Below, piece after piece: positions 1 to 5,221 of a stretch of DNA of 5,221 nt; position 1 is the stretch's first letter; the number at the start of each line of letters is the position of its first letter. The stretch is from positions 1 through 5,221 of the forward strand of contig CAMXZR010000096.1 in the NCBI GenBank assembly GCA_947253595.1, read 5' to 3'. This DNA is from an uncultured Olsenella sp. GTDB taxonomy: Bacteria; Actinomycetota; Coriobacteriia; Coriobacteriales; Atopobiaceae. The notes under the pieces are model-generated. The model did not search any database. It was not told where the DNA came from and saw only the letters and a list, made by a program, of their open reading frames with translations. Both the position numbers and the translations under genes were made by a program.

Positions 1-1864
1 CGTCGCGGTTGAGGATGTTCATGAACTCCTCGCCGGTGATGGTCTCCTTCTTCTGCAGGTAATGCGAGATCTCGTGCAGTTTGAAGCGGTTCTCGCGCAG
101 GGTCCTGAGGGCGGTCTGGTGACCCTCCTCCACGAGCGCGCGCACTTCCTCGTCCACCTCGCGTGCGGTACCCTCCGAGCAGGTGAGCTGGGAGCCGCCA
201 CCCAGGTAGCGGTTGGTCGTCTCGCCCAGGGCGGTCATGCCGAACTTGTCGGACATGCCCAGCTGCGTGACCATGGCGCGGGCAATCTTCGTTGCCTTCT
301 CGATGTCGTTCGCGGCACCGGAGGTCATATGGCCGAAGATCAGCTCCTCCGCCGCGCGACCGCCGCAGAGGACGGCGATGCGTTGCTTGTACTCCTCGCG
401 GGTGGTGAGGTAATGCTCGTCCTCCTCGGCCTGCATGGTAAAGCCCAGCGCGCCCGAGGTGCGGGGCACGATGGTGATCTTCGAGACGGGGGCCTTGCCG
501 TCCTGCACGGCGGCCACGATGGCGTGGCCGGTCTCGTGGTAGGCGACGACCTCCTTCTCGTGTTCGGAGAGGACCGTGGACTTCTTCTTCTCGCCGGCGA
601 TGACCACGTCGACAGACTCCTCGATGTCGGTCTGGGTGACCTTCTTGCGACCCATGCGCACCGCGCGCAGCGCCGCCTCGTTGATCATGTTGGCGAGGTC
701 GGCTCCCGAGGCGCCGGGGGTCTGGCGCGCCACGGCGCCGAAGTCCACGCCGTTCTCCATCTTCACGTCGTTGGCGTGGAGCTTGAGGATGGACTCGCGG
801 CCCGCGAGGTCGGGTAGCTCGACGGGAATGCGACGGTCGAAGCGGCCGGGACGCAGGAGCGCCGGGTCGAGCGAGTCGGGACGGTTGGTGGCGGCAAGCA
901 CCACGATGCCCTTGTGATTGTCGAAGCCGTCCATCTCCGCAAGCAGCTGGTTGAGGGTCTGCTCGCGCTCGTCGTTGCTCGTCAGCCCAGCGTCGCGCCT
1001 CTTGCCCACGGTGTCGATCTCGTCGATGAAGATGATGCAGGGCGCCTTCTCCTTGGCCTGCTTGAAGAGGTCGCGCACCTTTGCAGCGCCGCGACCCACG
1101 AACATCTCGACGAACTCAGAGCCGCTGATGGAGAAAAAGGGGACCTTCGCCTCGCCGGCCACGGCCTTCGCGAGCAGGGTCTTGCCCGTGCCCGGAGGGC
1201 CTACGAGCAGGCCCCCCCTGGGGCAGCGCGCGCCGATCTCGTTGTACTTCTCGGGGCTCTCGAGGAAGCTCACGATCTCCTCCAGCGACTCCTTGGCCTC
1301 GTCCTGACCCGCGACGTCCTGGAAGGTGATGCCGGTTTCCTCTCCCTTGACCTCCTTGGCTCCGGAGCGGCCGAGCCCCGCGCCTCCCAGGCCAAAGCCG
1401 CCGCCGAAGTTCATCGAGGGCCCGTCCTCGCCCATGGACTTCTTGAGCCTGCGGTTGAGCAGCCAGCCGCCACCGAAGATGAACAGCAAGGGCAGGCCGT
1501 ACGAGAGCAGCAGATAGAGCCACATGTTGGAGCTCTGGTCGGGAATGTTGGCGGATATGTCAACATTGTGCTTCTGGAGCTTGTCCACCAGCGAGCTGTC
1601 GCCGGGGAACTGCGTGGTCTCAAAGATTTTCTCGCTGTCTCCCTCGCCGGTGGTGAAGCGTATCTTGCCGTTCGAGGTGTCCAGCTGAAGCTGCTTTACC
1701 TGGTCGGAGTCCACCATCCCGAGGAACTTGCTGTAGCTGACGCTGGTCACCTGGCTGCTCACGATGCTGGGATAGAGCGTCGTCCGAACAGCGATGGCCA
1801 GGGCGACGGCGATGACCAAGTAGAGGATCATCGACTGCCGCTTCTTCCTGTTGTCCATCTCCAT
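1..1864 (-). CDS. ftsH: ATP-dependent zinc metalloprotease FtsH (3' end cut by window edge)
   Basis: This is a membrane-anchored AAA+ protease that unfolds and degrades misfolded membrane proteins and some short-lived regulators, working as a hexamer facing the cytoplasm. About 621 residues are visible. In order they show a hydrophobic segment (about residues 12-26), an extracytoplasmic stretch, and a second membrane segment (about 114-136). The AAA+ domain has Walker A GPPGTGKT (222-229), the pore loop MFVGRGA, Walker B IIFIDEID (D281, E282), and a second region of homology ending RPGRFDRR with arginines near 338-344. The M41 peptidase has H443-E-T-G-H447, and Asp520 in SGAANDIE fits the third zinc ligand. 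E. coli FtsH has 644 residues, so only a short C-terminal tail should be missing. I chose ATG at 1864 because AAAGGAG (GGAG at 1874-1877) lies 9 bases upstream; the in-frame ATG at 1858 is too far from it. All key residues are intact. The pore-loop Arg (FVGRG, against FVGVG in E. coli) may be a lineage trait. Confidence 0.97.
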   Translation of the reverse strand, partial: MEMDNRKKRQSMILYLVIAVALAIAVRTTLYPSIVSSQVTSVSYSKFLGMVDSDQVKQLQLDTSNGKIRFTTGEGDSEKIFETTQFPGDSSLVDKLQKHNVDISANIPDQSSNMWLYLLLSYGLPLLFIFGGGWLLNRRLKKSMGEDGPSMNFGGGFGLGGAGLGRSGAKEVKGEETGITFQDVAGQDEAKESLEEIVSFLESPEKYNEIGARCPRGGLLVGPPGTGKTLLAKAVAGEAKVPFFSISGSEFVEMFVGRGAAKVRDLFKQAKEKAPCIIFIDEIDTVGKRRDAGLTSNDEREQTLNQLLAEMDGFDNHKGIVVLAATNRPDSLDPALLRPGRFDRRIPVELPDLAGRESILKLHANDVKMENGVDFGAVARQTPGASGADLANMINEAALRAVRMGRKKVTQTDIEESVDVVIAGEKKKSTVLSEHEKEVVAYHETGHAIVAAVQDGKAPVSKITIVPRTSGALGFTMQAEEDEHYLTTREEYKQRIAVLCGGRAAEELIFGHMTSGAANDIEKATKIARAMVTQLGMSDKFGMTALGETTNRYLGGGSQLTCSEGTAREVDEEVRALVEEGHQTALRTLRENRFKLHEISHYLQKKETITGEEFMNILNRD

Positions 1865-1873
1865 CTGGCATTT

Positions 1874-1880
1874 CTCCTTT
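1874..1880 (-). promoter_or_regulatory. Shine-Dalgarno site of ftsH
   Basis: On the minus strand the sequence reads AAAGGAG, ending 9 bases before the ATG at 1864. This spacing separates three nearby ATGs. The one at 1871 is only 2 bases from the site and in another frame. The one at 1858 is in frame but 15 bases away. The one at 1864 is spaced best. Confidence 0.8.
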
Positions 1881-1960
1881 TGCCGTGCCGTGAGGCGCGT
1901 GCTGGTACATGTGCGAGGTCCGACCGTCTCGCCCCGGGCGCGGCGGCTCTGCTTTAGATA

Positions 1961-1971
1961 CCCAAGTTGGG
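1961..1971. repeat. 11-base perfect palindrome in the ftsH upstream region
   Basis: CCCAA-G-TTGGG is a perfect inverted repeat around one central base. It lies directly beside the AT-rich patch that is the only promoter-like sequence before ftsH. It could be a small operator half-site pair or chance; I know of no regulator that matches it. Confidence 0.3.
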
Positions 1972-2086
1972 GCGCTTCACTCTCGCTCCACAGGAAGTCG
2001 GGCCAGGGGAGGGGTGCGGACCCCGGCAGTTGTCATGCGGTGGGCACCAGCGCCGCCCTGCGGCCGAGGTGCGTGGGGCCTCTCGG

Positions 2087-4024
2087 CTAGCGCTTGCCCT
2101 CTCCCATGGCTCCCGAGCGGTAGGCGTCGAGGAGGCGCGAGAGGTCCTCGATCTGCGCGCGTATGCTGCGGCCGGTGTCGGTGTCGGCAATCTTGAGGGG
2201 CTGCTCCTCCTGCTCGATCACGGTGACGTCGCTCTCTATGTCGGCGTTCTGGTCGAGCGCCGCGTCCACGCCCTGGAAGGGCTCGTGCGCCTTGATGCGC
2301 ATGCCACCAGCGCCGAAGATCAGCGTGTATCCGGCAATGCCCGTCTTCTTGTGGTAGGCGTGGCAGAAGCCGCCGTCGATCACGAGGAGCCTCCCGCCCG
2401 CGCGGCAGGGGCTCTCGCCCGAGCGGGCCCTCACGGGCGTGTGACCGTTGATGATGTGCGAGTGCTCCCCGTGCAGGCCGAACTCAGCGAGCACGCGCTC
2501 GCAGACCTTGGGGGAGTTGGTCAGGCGGTAGTAGGGGTCCTCGGGCTCCACCCAGGTCGAGCGGTCCGCCACGAAGGTGCGCTCGAAGGTCTTGACCACG
2601 CGCCCGGAGAGCGGGGAGTGCCGTCCGCACCAGAGGTACCACATCCAGTCGAGCGCCGGTTGGTCCCCCCGCGTCCACGCGCGCCTGGCGACGCGGTCGC
2701 AGAAGTCCATGTATGCCCGCCCCGTGTAGTCCATGCCCTCCCCTCGCACGCTGCTGGGGTTGCCGTCCTCGTCGAGCGGCAGGCAGCCGTGGAAGAGCAG
2801 GTTCCCGTTGCGCACGAGGTAGAGGCTGCCATGCTCGTAGAGGAAGCCGATGTGGCGACGCAGGCGGTCGCTCGCTCGGAAGGACTTGACGAGCCCGCGC
2901 ACGACCTCTTCCTCCTCAGGGTCGAGTTCGTAGGGGCGTGCCGTGCTGATGGTGGGAAAGTCGCAGGTCCTGAGCTCGCGGATCTGGCCGTCGATGGTCA
3001 CCGTGCCGTCAACGACGTCGATCTTGTCCAGGAGCAGGCGCTCGTCCATGCCGAAGTCGGGGTGCCTCTGGATGAGCTGGCCCTCCAGCTTGAAGAGGAT
3101 CACGCTGATCGCCTTCTCCATGGGGGAGATGACGTCGTAGTCCACATAGGTCCTCTCCGCGAAGAGCGCGAGCTGGCGCAGGCTGATGCCGTAGGCGCTC
3201 TCGAGGATTTCGAGCGTGTGGTAGCGCACGTTGGAGCGCACGACGGCGGCGACGCAGGCCTCGCTGCCGGCGGCCGCGCCCATCCAGACTATGTCGTGGT
3301 TGCCCCACTGCACGTCGAGCGAGTGATACGCCATCAGGCGCTCGACGATCTTGTCCGCGTGGGTGCCGCGGTCGAAGATGTCGCCCACCACGTGCAGGTG
3401 GTCCACGGCGAGGCGCTTGATCAACGAGCTCAGGGAGATCAGGAAGTCGTCGGTGGAGCCCGTGCCCACGATCGACGAGATGATCTGCTCGTGGTACTCG
3501 TGGCGGCTCGTCTCGCCCTGGCCCGATGCGTGTAGGAGCTCGTCGATGATGTAGGCGTACTCGACGGGCATCGCCTTGCGGACCTTGGAGCGGGTGTAGA
3601 AGCCCGAGAGGTAGCGGGCCAGCCGCACCAGGCGGAAGAGCGTGGCCGCATACCACTCGTCGGTGTTCGCCCCCGCCGCGCGCATGCGGGCGAGCTTCTG
3701 CTTGGGGTAGTAGATGAGGGTGCAGAGGTCGGCGCGCTGGCTGGCCCCCAGCTCGGTGGCGAAGATGCGGTCGACCTGCTCGCGGATGACGCCGGAGCAG
3801 TTGTTGAGGATGTGCTCGAAGGCCTCGTTCTCGCCGTGCACGTCGCTCATGAAGTGCTCGGTGCCCTTCGGCAGGTTGAGTATGGCCTCGAGGTTGATGA
3901 TCTCGGTGAATGCCGAGCGCATGGTGGGGAAGTTCTGCGAGAGGAGCCTCAGGTAGCGCAGGTCGTATGGGTCGTCGTGCGTGTCGGTCGTCGTGCCCGT
4001 CGAACTTATGACCTCGCCAGCCAA
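2087..4024 (-). CDS. fbp: Class III fructose-1,6-bisphosphatase (Firmicutes type)
   Basis: The enzyme hydrolyses fructose 1,6-bisphosphate to fructose 6-phosphate and phosphate (EC 3.1.3.11), a committed step of gluconeogenesis in the cytoplasm. It belongs to the FBPase_2 family, metallophosphoesterases related to B. subtilis Fbp. From a start at 4024 it has 645 residues, close to the family's roughly 640-670. The metal-site motifs are intact and in order: S-D61-V-H63-G after NLPKGTEHF, GDIFDRG (214-220), GNHD (241-244), GHTP (527-530) and IDGGFCHAYH (549-558). The C-terminal QIEDLSRLLDAYRSG also resembles B. subtilis Fbp. The start is uncertain. The frame stays open to a TTG at 4120, but the extra 32 residues are low-complexity Thr/Arg/Gly with no family likeness and no ribosome site. 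TTG at 4024 has AGAAGGG 9 bases upstream. The gene is divergent from ileS and lies 222 bases upstream of ftsH on the same strand. Confidence 0.96.
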   Translation of the reverse strand: MAGEVISSTGTTTDTHDDPYDLRYLRLLSQNFPTMRSAFTEIINLEAILNLPKGTEHFMSDVHGENEAFEHILNNCSGVIREQVDRIFATELGASQRADLCTLIYYPKQKLARMRAAGANTDEWYAATLFRLVRLARYLSGFYTRSKVRKAMPVEYAYIIDELLHASGQGETSRHEYHEQIISSIVGTGSTDDFLISLSSLIKRLAVDHLHVVGDIFDRGTHADKIVERLMAYHSLDVQWGNHDIVWMGAAAGSEACVAAVVRSNVRYHTLEILESAYGISLRQLALFAERTYVDYDVISPMEKAISVILFKLEGQLIQRHPDFGMDERLLLDKIDVVDGTVTIDGQIRELRTCDFPTISTARPYELDPEEEEVVRGLVKSFRASDRLRRHIGFLYEHGSLYLVRNGNLLFHGCLPLDEDGNPSSVRGEGMDYTGRAYMDFCDRVARRAWTRGDQPALDWMWYLWCGRHSPLSGRVVKTFERTFVADRSTWVEPEDPYYRLTNSPKVCERVLAEFGLHGEHSHIINGHTPVRARSGESPCRAGGRLLVIDGGFCHAYHKKTGIAGYTLIFGAGGMRIKAHEPFQGVDAALDQNADIESDVTVIEQEEQPLKIADTDTGRSIRAQIEDLSRLLDAYRSGAMGEGKR

Positions 4025-4033
4025 GATGTCCCG

Positions 4034-4040
4034 CCCTTCT
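4034..4040 (-). promoter_or_regulatory. Probable ribosome binding site for a TTG start of fbp
   Basis: The minus strand reads AGAAGGG, followed by 9 bases and then TTG at 4024. It is a partial match to AGGAGG. The alternative TTG at 4120 has no purine-rich site at usable spacing, so this site decides the start in favour of 4024. No in-frame ATG or GTG lies between the two TTGs. Confidence 0.5.
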
Positions 4041-4091
4041 CGCGTCCGCCGCGGTCCCGTGACGCCGCCGCGACCCTCTTCTCGTGTGCCT

Positions 4092-4120
4092 ATCGTTGAC
4101 GAGGCGGCCGTCGCGTTCAA
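4092..4120 (-). promoter_or_regulatory. Weak candidate promoter of fbp
   Basis: On the minus strand TTGAAC (4115-4120) is followed, after 17 bases, by AACGAT (4092-4097). The -35 is reasonable, but the -10 matches TATAAT at only three positions. TTGAAC also occurs 7 bases further upstream (4122-4127), making a short direct repeat. If this is the promoter, the transcript starts near 4085, inside the longer version of the open frame, which would support the TTG start at 4024. Confidence 0.25.
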
Positions 4121-4422
4121 TGTTCAAGCTGTGGATTTCCGCGCATGGCGTCCTTAGGGCGGCGTGGGTCGTGCGGGCACTGCCGGGTCAAGGGTTAGAC
4201 CTGTCGCGGAATCCATTCCTCCTCCGGTAGGTCATCTTGTCCTTCGCCACGGAATCGGGGCGACTTTCGCCAGAAAGCGTTGCAAGCGACAAGACCGTGC
4301 CTCCCGCGGCGGCCGCCTCGTCCCGGCGGAAGAACTGCCGTGGCGGCTTCCGACCCGCGTTCGCACGCCTGCGTGCCGCGGCCGTGGAAGCTCCGTTCGC
4401 CCGCGCGTCGCTACCGTTCGCG
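4121..4422. other. Divergent intergenic stretch with no supported gene
   Basis: This part of the fbp-ileS intergenic region holds no coding frame with family likeness and no tRNA-like fold that I can see. Three small items are present. A minus-strand 20-codon frame (4154-4216) follows a strong GGAGGAGG. A hairpin CTTTC/GAAAG with loop GCCA (4264-4277) has no T-run on either side. TGTGGATTT at 4130-4138 is a 7-of-9 match to a DnaA box but stands alone. The open frames crossing this stretch also run through the structured T-box RNA, so they are best read as chance frames in GC-rich DNA. Confidence 0.55.
4154..4216 (-). CDS. Doubtful 20-residue ORF with a strong Shine-Dalgarno, upstream of fbp
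   Basis: The frame reads MDSATGLTLDPAVPARPTPP followed by TAA. GGAGGAGG (4218-4225) lies one base before the ATG, so only its distal GGAGG (4221-4225) is at usable spacing of about 4 bases. It ends 129 bases before the probable fbp start. The codons ACA, CTA and CTT look unlike the strong G/C third-position preference of the three real genes, which argues against coding. I recognise no function. It could be an upstream leader peptide, but chance is more likely. Confidence 0.15.
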   Translation of the reverse strand: MDSATGLTLDPAVPARPTPP

Positions 4423-4431
4423 TGCTATCAT
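4423..4431 (+). promoter_or_regulatory. Extended -10 promoter for the ileS T-box leader
   Basis: TGCTATCAT contains TATCAT (4426-4431), a five-of-six match to TATAAT, with the TG of an extended -10 element one base upstream. No good -35 hexamer lies at 16-18 bases, as is common for extended -10 promoters. Transcription would start near 4437-4439, just before the first helix of the T-box at 4445. That position supports the call. Confidence 0.6.
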
Positions 4432-4528
4432 CACTGCCATCAAAGGCTGTGAAGGGGAAGAGTACCTGGGGCAGCGTGGCCAACAGAGAGCGACGCAGCT
4501 GAGAAGTCGCGACCACGTCCCGGAGAAG

Positions 4529-4531
4529 ATC
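4529..4531 (+). promoter_or_regulatory. T-box specifier codon ATC (isoleucine)
   Basis: ATC sits on the 3' side of the Stem I specifier loop, between GAAG and the lower helix strand CCCC, where the codon-like triplet belongs in the family. It pairs with the GAU anticodon of the major tRNA-Ile. It agrees with the downstream gene, ileS. Confidence 0.88.
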
Positions 4532-4645
4532 GCCCCGGAGCCGCGGCCCCAAAGCATGCGAGCCCGGCAAGCGGGCGCGCATGCGAGTAGGCGCCGTCGG
4601 AGTGGCCGCCGTCACAGGCCAGCCGAGTTTGGCGGATTTCCGCTC

Positions 4646-4691
4646 GCTGGGTGGTCACAAGCGAAGTGTCGTTCGAGCGCTTCGTCCCAGC
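4646..4691 (+). promoter_or_regulatory. T-box antiterminator
   Basis: The lower helix GCTGGG (4646-4651) pairs perfectly with CCCAGC (4686-4691), and the upper helix GCGAAG (4661-4666) pairs with CTTCGT (4680-4685) including one G-T pair. The 5' side between the helices is a 9-base bulge, TGGTCACAA (4652-4660). Its 3' strand overlaps the 5' strand of the terminator, so the two folds exclude each other. Confidence 0.85.
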
Positions 4692-4712
4692 AGGAGGGAC
4701 GGGCGCTTTTTT
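4675..4712 (+). terminator. Intrinsic terminator of the T-box switch
   Basis: CGTCCC (4683-4688) pairs with GGGACG (4696-4701) around the seven-base loop AGCAGGA. Below this, T-G and C-G pairs extend the stem (GAGCGC at 4675-4680 with GCGCTT at 4703-4708, one T bulged), and six T residues follow at 4707-4712. This is the default fold that stops transcription when charged tRNA-Ile is plentiful. Confidence 0.93.
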
Positions 4713-4763
4713 CATGCGTCCGGAGGGGCGCGCCTGCGGGCAACGCGGGGGCAGAAGGCACGG

Positions 4764-4772
4764 AAGGAAGGG
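4764..4772 (+). promoter_or_regulatory. Shine-Dalgarno site of ileS
   Basis: The purine-rich AAGGAAGGG ends 7 bases before the GTG at 4780. It lies about 50 bases past the terminator T-run and outside the T-box helices. That fits control by transcription attenuation rather than by hiding the ribosome site. Confidence 0.75.
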
Positions 4773-4779
4773 CGCAAGC

Positions 4780-5221
4780 GTGGCGAACGAGTACAAGAAG
4801 ACGATGAACCTCCCCAAGACGGGGTTCCCCATGAGGGCTGGCCTGGCCCAGAACGAGCCCAGGTGCCTGGCCGAGTGGGAGGCCAACGACGTCTACGGGC
4901 AGATGATCAAGAAAAACGAGGGCCACGAGAAGTTCGTTCTCCACGACGGCCCTCCCTACGCCAACGGTCCCATCCACCTCGGCCACGCGCAGAACAAGAT
5001 CTCCAAGGACATCATCAACCGCTATTGGTCCATGCGCGGCTATCAGACCCCGTACGTGCCCGGTTGGGACTGCCATGGCCAGCCCATCGAGCACAAGGTC
5101 GAGGAGATGCTGGGCACCGACAAGTTCAACCAGCTTCCCACCGAGAAGATTCGCGAGCTCTGCCGCAAGATGGCCGTCGAGCAGGGGGACACCCAGCGCC
5201 AGGGCTTCAAGCGCCTGGGCG
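4780..5221 (+). CDS. ileS: Isoleucyl-tRNA synthetase, N-terminal part (3' end cut by window edge)
   Basis: This class Ia aminoacyl-tRNA synthetase joins isoleucine to tRNA-Ile using ATP, in the cytoplasm. Only 147 codons of an enzyme that usually has about 930 residues are visible. The N-terminus MANEYKKTMNLPKTGFPMRAGL is typical of bacterial IleS. The Rossmann-fold active-site region follows: HDGPPYANGPI leads into the class I signature H66-L-G-H69, and GWDCHGQPIEHKVEE begins at residue 95. The KMSKS loop, editing domain and anticodon-binding part lie beyond the right edge. The start is GTG at 4780 because AAGGAAGGG is well spaced and the conserved YKKTMNLPK lies downstream of it; the ATG at 4804 would remove this part. 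Expression should be controlled by the tRNA-Ile T-box directly upstream. The gene points away from fbp and ftsH. No frameshift is seen in the visible part. Confidence 0.97.
   Translation, partial: MANEYKKTMNLPKTGFPMRAGLAQNEPRCLAEWEANDVYGQMIKKNEGHEKFVLHDGPPYANGPIHLGHAQNKISKDIINRYWSMRGYQTPYVPGWDCHGQPIEHKVEEMLGTDKFNQLPTEKIRELCRKMAVEQGDTQRQGFKRLG

Larger units (their letters stand above)
1865..2086 (-). other. fbp-ftsH intergenic gap, no confident terminator
   Basis: This 222-base gap separates two genes on the same strand. Just after the fbp stop, CCGAG and CTCGG (2064-2068 with 2082-2086) can form a weak hairpin. A second GC-rich hairpin, GGGGT/ACCCC with a four-base loop, lies at 2011-2024. 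Neither is followed by a T-run in the direction of fbp transcription, so neither looks like an intrinsic terminator. An AT-rich patch (minus-strand TATCTAAAG, around 1952-1960) is the only promoter-like spot, and no good -35 lies at the right distance. ftsH could therefore be co-transcribed with fbp, or have its own promoter that I cannot recognise. Confidence 0.5.
4445..4712 (+). ncRNA. T-box riboswitch (tRNA-Ile sensing) controlling ileS
   Basis: The leader reads uncharged tRNA-Ile and decides whether transcription reaches ileS. Stem I is complete. GGCT (4445-4448) pairs with AGCC (4539-4542), followed by a kink-turn-like GTGAA/GG step, then GGGG (4454-4457) with CCCC (4533-4536). The AGTA (4461-4464)/GAAG (4525-4528) loop-E sides frame the specifier ATC (4529-4531), an isoleucine codon. 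Above it are GGG/CCC, CGTGG (4475-4479)/CCACG (4513-4517), the conserved AGAGAG (4485-4490), and the GCGAC/GTCGC distal hairpin (4490-4510). A long hairpin (4554-4584, GCATGCG/CGCATGC) fits Stem II. Positions about 4586-4626 with CCGTCACAGGCC resemble the IIA/B pseudoknot, and 4631-4644 fits Stem III. The antiterminator is GCTGGG (4646-4651), the bulge TGGTCACAA, GCGAAG with CTTCGT, then CCCAGC (4686-4691). TGGT complements the ACCA end of a tRNA whose discriminator is A, as in tRNA-Ile. The bulge differs from the usual TGGNACC. Confidence 0.94.

Noticed and set aside
2011..2024. GC hairpin GGGGT/ACCCC as the fbp terminator
   Set aside because: Downstream on the minus strand the sequence is C-rich (TCCCCTGG) rather than T-rich, so it does not fit an intrinsic terminator.
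62..3535. Long plus-strand open frames (62-817, 914-1957, 1967-3535) opposite ftsH and fbp
   Set aside because: They are antisense to intact genes that carry full sets of family motifs. Their translations are Leu/Val/Ala/His/Gly/Asp-rich, as expected from mirror frames in high-GC DNA, and show no family likeness.
4109..4122. Possible catabolite-response (cre) site in the fbp upstream region
   Set aside because: TTGAACGCGAC fails at a conserved position of the cre consensus and is not a palindrome.
4130..4138. Possible DnaA box TGTGGATTT
   Set aside because: It matches 7 of 9 positions and is a single copy with no AT-rich unwinding element or neighbouring boxes, so there is no case for an origin.
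4264..4277. Hairpin CTTTC-GCCA-GAAAG as an intrinsic terminator
   Set aside because: The stem is only 5 bp and neither strand has a following T-run.
4232..5094. Open frames on both strands over the T-box and the ileS start (for example minus 4232-4615 and 4612-5094, plus 4280-4807)
   Set aside because: They cross a highly structured regulatory RNA and the clearly coding ileS frame, and their translations resemble no protein I know.

Overview
The window is high-GC chromosomal DNA carrying housekeeping genes of a Gram-positive type. Three things point to a high-GC Gram-positive lineage, probably Coriobacteriia (Olsenella/Atopobium/Collinsella-like): a class III (Firmicutes-type) fructose-1,6-bisphosphatase, a Clostridia-like FtsH sequence, and a T-box riboswitch with an intrinsic terminator in front of ileS. 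That placement is an inference from gene content and sequence flavour; no 16S or other marker is present.

Layout from left to right. On the minus strand, positions 1-1864 hold most of ftsH (membrane AAA+ zinc protease); its last few codons lie beyond the left edge. A 222-base gap follows with no convincing terminator or promoter, only a short palindrome beside an AT-rich patch. Next on the minus strand is fbp (2087-4024), a complete class III fructose-1,6-bisphosphatase with a probable TTG start. It lies upstream of ftsH in transcription order. A divergent intergenic region runs from 4025 to 4779. Its left part holds a weak candidate fbp promoter, and its middle part (about 4121-4422) has no gene I can support. 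Its right part holds an extended -10 promoter and a full isoleucine T-box leader (Stem I with ATC specifier, Stem II, a IIA/B-like region, Stem III, antiterminator and terminator). The 5' end of ileS (isoleucyl-tRNA synthetase, GTG start at 4780) then runs off the right edge on the plus strand.

The three genes are not one pathway: FtsH does membrane protein quality control, Fbp does gluconeogenesis and IleS charges tRNA-Ile. The best-supported regulation is the T-box. Uncharged tRNA-Ile should pair with the ATC specifier and with the antiterminator bulge, stabilise the antiterminator, and let transcription continue into ileS. The most unusual detail is the antiterminator bulge, which keeps the tRNA-pairing TGGT but departs from the usual TGGNACC sequence and length. 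I see no mobile element, CRISPR array, tRNA, rRNA or clearly novel system.
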